DNA of 64,000 nucleotides from JAFDWI01 sp964449375. GTDB taxonomy: Bacteria > Actinomycetota > Acidimicrobiia > Acidimicrobiales > Iamiaceae. The translations under genes were made by a program, and so were the position numbers. Below are positions 52,659-60,781 of the stretch, in pieces (position 1 is the stretch's first letter; each line of letters opens with the position of its first letter). The stretch is from positions 57,437 through 121,436 of the forward strand of contig CAYVAS010000001.1 in NCBI GenBank assembly GCA_964449375.1. The letters are read 5' to 3'. The notes under the pieces are model-generated. The model saw nothing but the letters and a program-made list of their open reading frames with translations. It searched no databases and was not told the origin of the DNA.

Positions 52659-52678
52659 AAGTTACCAGTCAGTAACCT
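52659..52678. promoter_or_regulatory. TetR-type operator upstream of the acyl-CoA dehydrogenase
   Basis: AAGTTACCAGTCAGTAACCT contains GTTAC-N6-GTAAC and matches the tetR operator at 16 of 20 positions. It lies 50-69 bp upstream of the dehydrogenase ATG, in the promoter region. Two such sites, at this gene and at the tetR gene, suggest a small regulon. Confidence 0.65.
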
Positions 52679-52745
52679 GAGCGGCGAACCGGGATCGGGA
52701 TCACCGGCTCGCCCCGAGCGCCCGGCGGGCCGGTGCCCGAACGCG

Positions 52746-52777
52746 CCGGTGGGGCGCCCTTGCGAGCGCCCCACCGG
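52746..52777 (-). terminator. 12-bp hairpin terminator after the solute-transport operon
   Basis: Perfect arms CCGGTGGGGCGC (52746-52757) and GCGCCCCACCGG (52766-52777) with an 8-nt loop, 34 bp past the binding-protein stop. No T-run follows on the minus strand. Confidence 0.7.
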
Positions 52778-52810
52778 GTGTCACGTTTCAGTTGTTGATC
52801 CTTGGGTGGA

Positions 52811-53860
52811 TCAGCCGGCGTCACACACCGACGAGTCGGGCGCGTCGCCCAGCTCGTAGGTGGGCAGCATCTCGCACTGGGTGATCCGGGACAGACCCGC
52901 ACCCGGCTCGATACCCACGATCGTGTTGCCCACGTCGGCGCCCCACTGGTCGAGGTCGGCCAGCGAGTCGATGTTCATGTAGGTCGGCACCGCGATGTTC
53001 AGCGTGGCGCTGCCGCCGTACCACTGACCGATCTGGACCAGGTCGTCACCGTGCGACTCCCAGTAGTCCTCGTGGGTCACCGGCAGCCAGGTGTCGAAGA
53101 ACAGGTCGATGTCGCCAGCGGCCATGCCCTCGAAGAGCGGACCGGCGTCGATTTCGGTGATGTTCACCTCGTAGCCGACCTCCTCGAGGAGGATCTTCCA
53201 CAGGTTGGTGACGGCGATGGCCTCGTCCCAGGCGATCAGCCCGATGTTGACCGTGTCACCGTTGCCTTCCAGGCCTTCGACCCAGCCTTCGGCGGTTTCG
53301 CGGTTGTCACCGTCTTCCAGCCAGGCCTCGGCACCGGCTTCGGGGTCGTCCGCGTACTCGTTCGCGGTGTAGACCTCGAGCTCGGCGAGCTGGTCATCGC
53401 TCATCTCGAACGATTCGATCGCGGCGACCAGCTCGGGGTTGGCGGCGGCCCACTCGGCGTTGCCCGCCGACCAGATCTCCTCACCTTCGCCCATGGCGCC
53501 TTCAGGGTCCTCGAGGTCCTTGATCGAGTAGGCGGCGTAGGCCCAGTGCGGGTGCCACAGGGTCACCACGATGGGTTCGCAGTTCTCCAGCGCGGTCTCC
53601 AGCTCGGTCAGCATCGTGGGGGTGCTGGAGGTCTGCAGCTCCCAGCTTCCACTGCCGGCTTCGCCGGTCGCGTCGATGGCGTCACAGTCCGCACCGAGGG
53701 GACCTTCGGCGGTCTGGGTCGTGGTGTCGGTGCCGGCGACCGTGGTGTCGGAGGCCTCGTCGTCGTCGCTTCCGCAGGCGGAAAGCGCCAGGACGGCCAC
53801 GGTGAGGATGGCCGCGACGGCTCGGACGGGTCGCCTGGTGAATGGTGTTGTTCGTTTCAT
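52811..53860 (-). CDS. Glycine betaine/choline-type ABC transporter binding lipoprotein (permuted)
   Basis: 349 residues. Signal peptide ending ALSAC, lipidated Cys29, then an Asp/Thr-rich linker. Both OpuAC lobes are present, but in swapped order: the block usually C-terminal (PIVVTLWHPHWAYAAYSIKD) is near residues 94-114, while the usual N-terminal block (NIGLIAWDEAIAVT, DAGPLFEGMAAGDIDLFFD, TWLPVTHEDY) comes after 205. This is a circular permutation, known among choline/betaine binding proteins. Aromatic residues W102, W106 and others could form the quaternary-amine cage. Last gene of the operon, 85 bp after the permease. Confidence 0.9.
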   Translation of the reverse strand: MKRTTPFTRRPVRAVAAILTVAVLALSACGSDDDEASDTTVAGTDTTTQTAEGPLGADCDAIDATGEAGSGSWELQTSSTPTMLTELETALENCEPIVVTLWHPHWAYAAYSIKDLEDPEGAMGEGEEIWSAGNAEWAAANPELVAAIESFEMSDDQLAELEVYTANEYADDPEAGAEAWLEDGDNRETAEGWVEGLEGNGDTVNIGLIAWDEAIAVTNLWKILLEEVGYEVNITEIDAGPLFEGMAAGDIDLFFDTWLPVTHEDYWESHGDDLVQIGQWYGGSATLNIAVPTYMNIDSLADLDQWGADVGNTIVGIEPGAGLSRITQCEMLPTYELGDAPDSSVCDAG

Positions 53861-53945
53861 GAGGCATCAGCTCCTTCTTCGATGGTTTGCTTTGCTTGGT
53901 TGGACATGACTGAGAACTGGTCGTTGCGAGGCCGCTGTGGTGGCC

Positions 53946-54911
53946 TCACACGCCCACGGGCTCCTCGGTGGTGGTGGGCGCGGGCTGGTCGTTCGCTTCG
54001 TCGGCGCGGGGGCGTCCGAACAGTGAGCGGATGCGCTGGCCGAGCGACGAGGGCCGCTTGGCGGTCTGGCCGTCGGTGCCGAACGACGAGGTGAACCGGT
54101 CGAGGATCACCGCCAGGATCACCACCGCCAGGCCGGCTTCGAATCCGTCGCCGATCTGGACCCGGGTGACCGCCCGGTAGACGTCGGTGCCCAGCCCGGG
54201 CGCACCGATCATCCCGGCGATCACGACCATCGACAGGGCGAGCATGATCACCTGGTTGACCCCGGCCATGATCGTGGGTCGGGCCAGGGGAAGCTGGATC
54301 TTGAACAGGATGCGGGCCGGGGAGGCGCCGAAGGCCTGGCCGGCCTCGACGACCTCGGGGTCGACCTGGCGAATACCCAGTTCGGTCAGGCGCACCGCAG
54401 GGGGCATCGAGAAGATCACCGTGGCGACCATGCCGGGTACCACGCCGATGCGAAAGAACGTCACCGCGGGAATGAGGTAGACGAACGCGGGCATCGTCTG
54501 CATGAAGTCGAGCATGGGGCGGACCGCGGCGGAGAACAGCCGGGACCGCGCGCCCAGGATGCCGGTGGGGATGCCCAGGGCCACGGCGATGAACGCCGAG
54601 ATCAGCACCAGGGCCAGGGTCATCATCGCGTTGTCCCAGTAGCCCAGGTTCTCGATGAGCATCAGGCCAAGGAAGGTGAACACGGCCATCATCCAGCCGC
54701 GGATCCACCAGGCGACCAGGGCCAGCACGATGGCGAAGACCATCGCCGAGGGCCAGGTCAACAGGTCGATCAGTTCGTCGTTGAACCAGGTGAGGGTCTC
54801 TTTGATCCAGTCGAAGAGCCACCCCAGGTTCTCGTTCAGCCAGGGAACGAGGGTGTCTTCGACCCAGTCGCCGATCTGGATCTCCTCGATCGCGATGAGC
54901 AGCAGGTTCAC
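53946..54911 (-). CDS. Glycine betaine/proline-type ABC transporter permease
   Basis: 321 residues from GTG 54911, overlapping the ATPase stop by 4 bp. An amphipathic, Trp-rich N-terminal region (WVEDTLVPWLNENLGWLFDW) precedes about seven membrane helices. The ATPase-coupling motif is EAGQAFGASPARILFKIQLPLARP. The last 50 residues are a charged cytoplasmic tail. ProW/OpuAB type; imports compatible solutes such as betaine or choline. The substrate-binding protein is separate. Confidence 0.93.
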   Translation of the reverse strand: MNLLLIAIEEIQIGDWVEDTLVPWLNENLGWLFDWIKETLTWFNDELIDLLTWPSAMVFAIVLALVAWWIRGWMMAVFTFLGLMLIENLGYWDNAMMTLALVLISAFIAVALGIPTGILGARSRLFSAAVRPMLDFMQTMPAFVYLIPAVTFFRIGVVPGMVATVIFSMPPAVRLTELGIRQVDPEVVEAGQAFGASPARILFKIQLPLARPTIMAGVNQVIMLALSMVVIAGMIGAPGLGTDVYRAVTRVQIGDGFEAGLAVVILAVILDRFTSSFGTDGQTAKRPSSLGQRIRSLFGRPRADEANDQPAPTTTEEPVGV

Positions 54912-56227
54912 GCCGCACCGCCCTCGACCGGGACCTGGGTCCCGCCTCCGGTGGAGCCGTCGTCGGTGGCGGTGCCCGCCGGCCGGCCCGCGGCGTTGTC
55001 GGTGGGCACCGGGGGCAGCTCACCGGTGGTTTCGTCGGAGAGTCCTTCGAGCAGCGCGGCGCGGGGTACCACGCCGAGCAGCTCGCCGGTGTCGTCGACC
55101 ACCGCGATGGGCAGCGGATTGGAGGCCGCCGGGATCAACAGTTCGGCGAGCAGCGTGTCGGGCGCGACCTGGACGATCTGGTCGGGTTCGGCGAGGAGCT
55201 CTTCGAGGGTGTGGGTGCCCCGGGTGATGCCCTTGGCCAGTCCGGTGTCGTTCACGGTGCCGAGCAGTCGGCCGTCGCGGGCGAGCACGAACAGCCCCGA
55301 CACCTGCAGTTCCTCCATCTTGTGGAGCGCGGCGGTGGGGCCTTCCCAGACGCCCACGGTGGCCACCGGACGGCGCATGATCCCGTCGGCGGTCAGCACC
55401 CGGGAGCGGTCCACGCCCTGGACGAAGGAGGCGACGTACTCGTCCGCGGGGTTGGTGAGGATGTCCTCGGTGGTGCCGATCTGCACGATCGCCCCGTCTC
55501 GCATGACCGCGATGCGGTCGCCCAGGCGCATCGCCTCGTTCAGGTCGTGGGTGATGAACACGATGGTGCGCCGCAGCTCGGACTGCAGCTCGATCATCTG
55601 GTCCTGCATCTCCCGCTTGATGAGCGGGTCCAGCGCACTGAAGGCCTCGTCCATCAACAGGATGTCGGCTTCGGTGGCCAGGGCGCGGGCCAGGCCCACC
55701 CGCTGGCGCATCCCACCGGAGAGCTCGTCGGGGTAGGAGTCGCCCCAGCCTTCCAGGCCCACCTGGGCCAGGGCCCGGTCGGCGCGTTCGAGGCGCTCGG
55801 TGCGGGACAGGTCGTGCATGGTGAGCCCGAAGGCGGCGTTGTCGCGCACGGTCCGGTGCGGCAGCAGCGCGAAGTGCTGGAACACCATCGACATCTGCTC
55901 GGCGCGCAGCTTGCGCAGCTCCTTCGCGTTCAGCGAGCCAACGTCGATGCCGTTGATGTCGATGGTGCCCGCGGTGGCGTCGTGCAGCCGGTTGAGGGTG
56001 CGCACCAGGGTGGACTTGCCCGAACCCGACAGGCCCATGATCACGAAGAATTCGCCGTGCTCGATGCGGAACGTGGCGTCGTCGACGGCCACCGTGTAGC
56101 CCCGTTCCCGCAGGGTGTCTCGTACCGATGCCGATGCGCCAGCCGCCTTTTGCTCCTCGATCCACGCCATGGCTTTGCGTGGATCCGGGCCGAAGATCTT
56201 GTAGATCCCGTTGGCGACGATGGGCAT
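54908..56227 (-). CDS. Glycine betaine/proline-type ABC transporter ATPase with CBS domains
   Basis: 439 residues from ATG 56227 (PIVANGIYKIFGPDPRKAM); the in-frame sequence upstream is not conserved. Walker A GLSGSGKSTLVRT, signature LSGGMRQRVGLARAL, Walker B ILLMDEAFSALDP, switch H in FITHDLNEAM. Two CBS domains follow (IMRRPVATVGVWEGPTAAL; PDTLLAELLIPA), which in OpuA sense ionic strength or c-di-AMP. The tail is Gly/Thr-rich. First gene of the three-gene operon, suggesting an osmotically gated importer. Confidence 0.94.
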   Translation of the reverse strand: MPIVANGIYKIFGPDPRKAMAWIEEQKAAGASASVRDTLRERGYTVAVDDATFRIEHGEFFVIMGLSGSGKSTLVRTLNRLHDATAGTIDINGIDVGSLNAKELRKLRAEQMSMVFQHFALLPHRTVRDNAAFGLTMHDLSRTERLERADRALAQVGLEGWGDSYPDELSGGMRQRVGLARALATEADILLMDEAFSALDPLIKREMQDQMIELQSELRRTIVFITHDLNEAMRLGDRIAVMRDGAIVQIGTTEDILTNPADEYVASFVQGVDRSRVLTADGIMRRPVATVGVWEGPTAALHKMEELQVSGLFVLARDGRLLGTVNDTGLAKGITRGTHTLEELLAEPDQIVQVAPDTLLAELLIPAASNPLPIAVVDDTGELLGVVPRAALLEGLSDETTGELPPVPTDNAAGRPAGTATDDGSTGGGTQVPVEGGAA

Positions 56228-56342
56228 AGGCTGGATGTCGTTGCGTGCCCGGATCGTCGATCCCGGCCCGACAGCGGCTTCCCTCTCGGTCGAAGGCAGA
56301 ACTGGGGGCGCGCCAGAAAGAATTGCGTACTCCCCGCTGCGG

Positions 56343-56365
56343 TCCACCCTAACCACATCGGGGTG
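56343..56365. terminator. Weak hairpin between cysS and the ABC ATPase gene
   Basis: CCACCC (56343-56348) pairs with GGGTGG (56360-56365) across an 11-nt loop, 67 bp past the cysS stop. The stem is short; it may end cysS transcription. Nothing else is recognisable in this 204-bp gap. Confidence 0.3.
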
Positions 56366-56431
56366 GCGATTCGGGAATTTGGGGGTCGGCCCGGCTGATG
56401 AGGTCCGGTCGACGCGGCGGCGGCTCGGGGG

Positions 56432-57793
56432 TCAGGCAGGTGAAAGGTGGGGGCCCTGGGCGGTGTCGGTGACCTGCCAGCCGGCCGCGGCGATCTGGTC
56501 GCGCAGTTCGTCGGCCCGGGCAAAGTCCTTGGCGGCCCGGGCGGCGTCGCGGGCCTCGGCCAGGGCCCGGATCTGTTCGGGTACCTCGGTGGCCTCATCC
56601 GCGTCGAGCACCAGGCCGACCGCGGCGGCGATCTCGGTGACCGCGGCCACCAGCGGCGCGGCCGCCTCGGCCTCACCGGCGTCCAGGGCGGTGTTGGCGC
56701 GACGGACCGTGTCGAAGAGCACCGCGGTGGCGGCGGGGGTGTCCAGGTCGTCGTCCATGGCGGCCACGAAGCGACCCATGACCTGCGGGTCGGGCACCGC
56801 CAGGTCCACCTGGGCGTCGCGGACGCGGCGGGCGAAGGCGTCCAGGCGGTCCAGCGCGGCTTCGGCGTCGGCGATCGAGGCGGCGTTCACGTCGATGGGT
56901 GAGCGGTAGTGCGAGCGCAGCACCAGCAGCCGGAAGGCCCGCGGGTCGTGGGTGTCGATGAGCTCGACCAGGTTGGTGAAGTTGCCAAGCGACTTGGACA
57001 TCTTGGTGCCGTCCACCTCGACGAAGCCGTTGTGGACCCAGTGGTTGGCGAACTCACAGCCGTCGGCGACGGCCTGGGCGCGTTCGTTCTCGTGGTGGGG
57101 GAAGGCCAGGTCCAGCCCACCGCCGTGGATGTCGAAGCCTTCTCCGAGCAGACCCAGCGACATGACCACACATTCGGTGTGCCAGCCGGGCCGGCCCTCT
57201 CCCCAGGGGGAGGGCCAGGAGGGTTCTCCGGGTTTGGCGAACTTCCAGAGCACGAAGTCCACCGGCGATTCCTTGTCGTCGGGGCCTTCCACCCGGGCGC
57301 CGGCGCGCAGCGAGTCGATGGACTGACGGGCGAGCAGCCCGTAGTCGTCCACCGAGGCGGCCCGGAAGTACACGCCGTCTCCGGCCTGGTAGGCGTGGCC
57401 CGCGTCGAGGAGGCGTTCGACCAGTTCCACCATCTGTTCGACGTAGGCGGTGGCGTGGGGGTCGTGGTCGGGTCGCAGCACGCCGATGGCGTCCATGGCG
57501 TCCCACCAGATCTTCTCGTTGTGGCGGGCGACCTCGTCGGAGCTCACCCCCAGCTCGGCGGCGCGGGCGATGATCCGGTCGTCGATGTCGGTGATGTTCG
57601 ACACATAGGTGACCTCGTTGCCGGCGAAGCGCAGGTAGCGGCGCAGCACGTCGAAGACCAGCGCGAAACGGCCGTGGCCCAGGTGCGGGGGCCCGTAAAC
57701 CGTGGGTCCGCACACGTACATCGACACCTGCCCGGGGTTGCGGGCGGTGAAGGGGACGACCTTCCCGGCGGCGGTGTCGAACAGGGCGAGCAT
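56432..57793 (-). CDS. cysS: Cysteinyl-tRNA synthetase
   Basis: 453 residues. Zinc and class I motifs: C28 (MYVCGPTVYGPPHLGH, HIGH variant HLGH at 37-40), the second cysteine in GRPGWHTECVVMS, FPHHENERAQ, and KMSKSLGN. The C-terminal region (ARAAKDFARADELRDQIAAAGW) is the usual tRNA-binding end. It charges tRNA-Cys. The CGPTVY motif and DALR-like tail favour CysS over the related mycothiol ligase MshC. It stands alone, divergent from the MBL-Rieske gene. Confidence 0.96.
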   Translation of the reverse strand: MLALFDTAAGKVVPFTARNPGQVSMYVCGPTVYGPPHLGHGRFALVFDVLRRYLRFAGNEVTYVSNITDIDDRIIARAAELGVSSDEVARHNEKIWWDAMDAIGVLRPDHDPHATAYVEQMVELVERLLDAGHAYQAGDGVYFRAASVDDYGLLARQSIDSLRAGARVEGPDDKESPVDFVLWKFAKPGEPSWPSPWGEGRPGWHTECVVMSLGLLGEGFDIHGGGLDLAFPHHENERAQAVADGCEFANHWVHNGFVEVDGTKMSKSLGNFTNLVELIDTHDPRAFRLLVLRSHYRSPIDVNAASIADAEAALDRLDAFARRVRDAQVDLAVPDPQVMGRFVAAMDDDLDTPAATAVLFDTVRRANTALDAGEAEAAAPLVAAVTEIAAAVGLVLDADEATEVPEQIRALAEARDAARAAKDFARADELRDQIAAAGWQVTDTAQGPHLSPA

Positions 57794-57897
57794 GACGGTT
57801 CACGGTAGTGGCCGACCTGAGCTGTGGTGGCGCTCGGGGTTGGGTGCGCCAAACTGGATCGATCCGCTGGAAGCGTCGGGAGGCCGAGCGCACGACC

Positions 57898-59550
57898 ATG
57901 AAGATCACGTCGACCGGGCATGCCGGTCTGCTGCTGGACACCGCCGGGGGCACGATCCTGTGCGACCCGTGGCGCTACCCCGCCTATTTCGCGTCGTGGT
58001 TCGTGTTTCCGGACAACTCCGGGCTCGACTGGGACGCGTTGGGGTCGTGTGACTACCTGTACGTGTCGCATCTGCACCGGGACCACTTCGACGCCGAGAA
58101 CCTGGCCAAGCACGTCGACAAGTCGGCCACGGTGCTCCTGCCGGACTTTCCGGTGGACGACCTGCAGGACGCGTTGCGGGCGCTGGGCTTCACCCGGTTC
58201 GTGACGGTTCCGGACAACACGCCGGTGGAGCTGGACGGGATGCGGGTGCAGATCTCGGCGTTGGTGTCGCCCAATGACGGCCCGTTGGGTGATTCGGCGC
58301 TGGCGGTGGACGACGGCACGGCGATCGTGTTGAACCAGAACGACGCCCGACCGCTGGGCTACGACGCGTTGCACGCCTTTGCCGGTGATGCGGGCTATGA
58401 CGCGCATTTCCTGCAGTTCTCCGGGGCGATCTGGTATCCGATGGTCTATGACCTGCCTGCCAAGACCAAGGCCAAGGCGGGCACCGAGAAGCGGTCCAAC
58501 GGTCTGGATCGGGCAATGCGTTACGCGGTGGATCTGGACGCGTCGTGGGTGTTTCCTTCGGCGGGGCCGCCGTGTTTTCTTGACGACGAGCTCTTCGAGC
58601 ACAACGACGTGGGCGACGACCCGGCGAACGTGTTTCCCGATGCGCCGGTGTTCATCGAGCACCTGGCCGCCCACGGTCACCACAACGGCCGGCTGCTGAT
58701 TCCGGGCAGCACCGCGGAGGTGACCCGGGTGCCCGGGGCGACCGGCGCGGCGCGGACCACGTGCGCGGTGACCCACCCGGTGCCCGATGAGGAGGTGGCG
58801 GCGATCTTCTCGGACAAGGCCACCTATCTGAAGGCCTACCAGGCCCGCCAGGCGGACCGGATCGCCGAGGAGAAGGCGTCGTGGCCCGCGCCCGAGGTCG
58901 ACGTGTTCGCCGAGTTGCAGGCCTGGTTCGAACCGCTGTTGGAGTTGTCGCTGCAGTTCGCCGAGGGCATCGGCTACCCGGTGGAGCTGCGGGTGCTGGG
59001 CGACCCGGCGGCTCCCGAGGGTGACCCCCGGGGGGTCGACGAGTCGGTGGTGATCGACTTTCCCGCCAAGGTGGTGCGCCGCGGCGTGGAGGGTGAGAAG
59101 TGCCGCTACCGGTTCCGGGTGGGTCGCGCGCTGGTCGAGCGGCTGATCGCGGATCACGAGATCGACTGGGTGAACACGCTGTTTCTGTCGATGCGTTTCG
59201 AGGCGCACCGGGCCGGCCCCTACAACGAGTACCTGTACACGTTCTTCAAGTGCCTGGTGGATGAGCGGCTGGAGTACGCGGAGGGCTGGTTCGCCGAGCG
59301 GTCCCACGATGATTCGGAGACCGTGCTGGATGGGTGGGCGATGCAGGCGCGCTGTCCGCACCTGAAGGCCGAGCTGGCGCACTTCGGGGTGGTGGAGGGC
59401 ACGACGTTGACGTGCCGGATGCACGGCTGGCAGTGGGATCTGACCACGGGCCGGTGCCTGACCTCCAAGGGCCACGAGCTGCGCTGCCACTGGGTGGGTG
59501 AGGGGGACCCGCCGACCCGGGCCGGGGCCGGCGTGGCCGAGGGGTCGTGA
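57898..59550 (+). CDS. Metallo-beta-lactamase fold / Rieske [2Fe-2S] fusion protein
   Basis: 550 residues from ATG 57898. N-terminal MBL domain with HxHxDH at H58, H60, D62, H63 (YVSHLHRDHFD). A middle helical region (about 300-450) with SCP2-like pattern (DFPAKVVRRGVEG, FRVGRALVERLI). C-terminal Rieske domain with C486, H488 (RCPHLKAEL) and C506, H509 (CRMHGWQWD). The MBL-plus-Rieske combination recalls CMP-N-acetylneuraminate hydroxylase, but there the Rieske domain is N-terminal. Substrate unknown; an oxygenase or hydroxylase is a reasonable inference. It overlaps murB by 4 bp. Confidence 0.8.
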   Translation: MKITSTGHAGLLLDTAGGTILCDPWRYPAYFASWFVFPDNSGLDWDALGSCDYLYVSHLHRDHFDAENLAKHVDKSATVLLPDFPVDDLQDALRALGFTRFVTVPDNTPVELDGMRVQISALVSPNDGPLGDSALAVDDGTAIVLNQNDARPLGYDALHAFAGDAGYDAHFLQFSGAIWYPMVYDLPAKTKAKAGTEKRSNGLDRAMRYAVDLDASWVFPSAGPPCFLDDELFEHNDVGDDPANVFPDAPVFIEHLAAHGHHNGRLLIPGSTAEVTRVPGATGAARTTCAVTHPVPDEEVAAIFSDKATYLKAYQARQADRIAEEKASWPAPEVDVFAELQAWFEPLLELSLQFAEGIGYPVELRVLGDPAAPEGDPRGVDESVVIDFPAKVVRRGVEGEKCRYRFRVGRALVERLIADHEIDWVNTLFLSMRFEAHRAGPYNEYLYTFFKCLVDERLEYAEGWFAERSHDDSETVLDGWAMQARCPHLKAELAHFGVVEGTTLTCRMHGWQWDLTTGRCLTSKGHELRCHWVGEGDPPTRAGAGVAEGS

Positions 59551-60698
59551 CCGAGCTGGCGCCGCTCACCACGTTGGGGGTGGGTGGGCCTGCGGAGCGG
59601 TTCTTCCGGATCCGTCGCCGCGAAGAGATCGTGTCGTCGTTCGCGGTGGCCGACCTGCGGGGTGAGCATCTGACGGTGCTGGGCGGCGGGTCGAATGTGG
59701 TGATCGCCGATGCGGGCCTGGCGGGCACGGTGGTGCAGATCGAGGGCGGGTCGATGGGGCGCCGCCGGATCGGTGAGGAGGCCATCGAGTGGACCGTGGA
59801 CGCCGGGGTTGACTGGGATGCGTTCGTGCTGGCCACGGTGGAGGCCGGCGCGGTGGGTGTGGAGCTGTTGAGTGGCATCCCGGGCACGGTGGGCGCGGCG
59901 CCGGTGCAGAACGTGGCGGCCTACGGCCAGCAGGTGTGCGACGTGATCACCGCGGTGGGGGTGTTCGATCGCACCTCGGGCCAGACCGGTGAGGTGCCTC
60001 CCGACGAGTGCGGGTTCGGGTTTCGCACGAGCCGGTTCAAGCACGGCGACTGGGCGGGCCGGGCGGCGATCACCCATGTGCGGTTCCGTCTGCCCCTGGC
60101 GGTGGCCGCGCCGCCGGCGGCGTCGACCTATGGCGATCTGGTGCGCTGGTTCGACGCCAATGGTGGGGACCCGACCGATGTGGCAACCCGGCGGGCGGCG
60201 ACCTTGGCAGTGCGGGGCGCCAAGTCGATGGTGATCGACCCGGCGGACCCGATGAGCCGCAGTGCGGGGTCGTTCTTCGTGAACCCGGAGGTGCCCGCGG
60301 GCACCGCCGATGCGCTGATCGAGCGTTTCGCCCGTGACGGGTTGGACGTGCAGTACCTGGAGGGCCGCCGGGCCGCGCACCCCGATGCCACGGTGCGTCG
60401 GATCCCGGCCGCGTTGTTGTTGCGGGCGGCGGGGTTCCGCCCGGGCGATTCGTGGGGCACGGTGCAGTTGTCGGACCGGCACGTGTTGGCGATCGTGGCC
60501 TGTGAGGGCGCGACCGCCGATGACATCTGGCAGTTGTCGTGGCTGATCCGGGGCCGGGTGGCGGCCGAGACCGGCGTCGAGCTGCAGCCCGAGCCCCAGT
60601 TCCTGGGCGAGTTCGCCGAGGCGGACCCGGCCGCCTTCGAGGCGTCCCACCCATTCTCCCCCGGCCCCGACACCACCCCCGCCTGGCTGCGGGCCTGA
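59547..60698 (+). CDS. murB: UDP-N-acetylmuramate dehydrogenase
   Basis: 383 residues from GTG 59547, overlapping the previous stop. FAD site TVLGGGSNVVIADAGLAG and IPGTVGAAPVQNVAAYG. Substrate and catalytic residues: RTSRFKHG, SAGSFFVNP (catalytic Ser) and the late Glu in LQPEPQFLGEF. It reduces the enolpyruvyl group to make UDP-MurNAc for peptidoglycan. The Ser and extended C-terminal third mark a type I MurB. Its 4-bp overlap with the MBL-Rieske gene is unusual, as murB normally sits with other wall genes. Confidence 0.95.
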   Translation: MTELAPLTTLGVGGPAERFFRIRRREEIVSSFAVADLRGEHLTVLGGGSNVVIADAGLAGTVVQIEGGSMGRRRIGEEAIEWTVDAGVDWDAFVLATVEAGAVGVELLSGIPGTVGAAPVQNVAAYGQQVCDVITAVGVFDRTSGQTGEVPPDECGFGFRTSRFKHGDWAGRAAITHVRFRLPLAVAAPPAASTYGDLVRWFDANGGDPTDVATRRAATLAVRGAKSMVIDPADPMSRSAGSFFVNPEVPAGTADALIERFARDGLDVQYLEGRRAAHPDATVRRIPAALLLRAAGFRPGDSWGTVQLSDRHVLAIVACEGATADDIWQLSWLIRGRVAAETGVELQPEPQFLGEFAEADPAAFEASHPFSPGPDTTPAWLRA

Positions 60699-60720
60699 CC
60701 GGTCCGCTCGGGTGCAGGAG

Positions 60721-60742
60721 CGGCGTGCCCGCGGGCACGCCG
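60721..60742. terminator. 22-bp perfect palindrome between murB and the CRISPR array
   Basis: CGGCGTGCCCG (60721-60731) and CGGGCACGCCG (60732-60742) are perfect inverses, with the same GTGCCCGCGGGCAC core as the pair downstream of sodB. It lies 23 bp after the murB stop and 40 bp before the first CRISPR repeat. With no loop it would form a cruciform-like or tight stem; a terminator role is likely. Confidence 0.5.
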
Positions 60743-60781
60743 ACCGGCTCGGATCACCTGCTCGTCACTGGCAGTGAGCCG

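Noticed and set aside
56432..57793. Mycothiol ligase MshC
   Set aside because: MshC is related to CysS, but this protein has the CGPTVY motif, canonical HLGH and KMSKS, and the C-terminal tRNA-binding region of CysS.
60291..60304. A further GTGCCCGCGGGCAC palindrome inside murB
   Set aside because: It encodes Val-Pro-Ala-Gly-Thr with preferred codons and lies within a conserved gene, so it is explained by codon use. It also weakens the case that the intergenic copies are special.
60699..60781. CRISPR leader on the left side of the array
   Set aside because: The adjacent repeats are the degenerate ones, and the stretch is GC-rich with a strong palindrome. A leader is normally AT-richer and next to perfect repeats, so it is more likely at the other end, though this is not proven.
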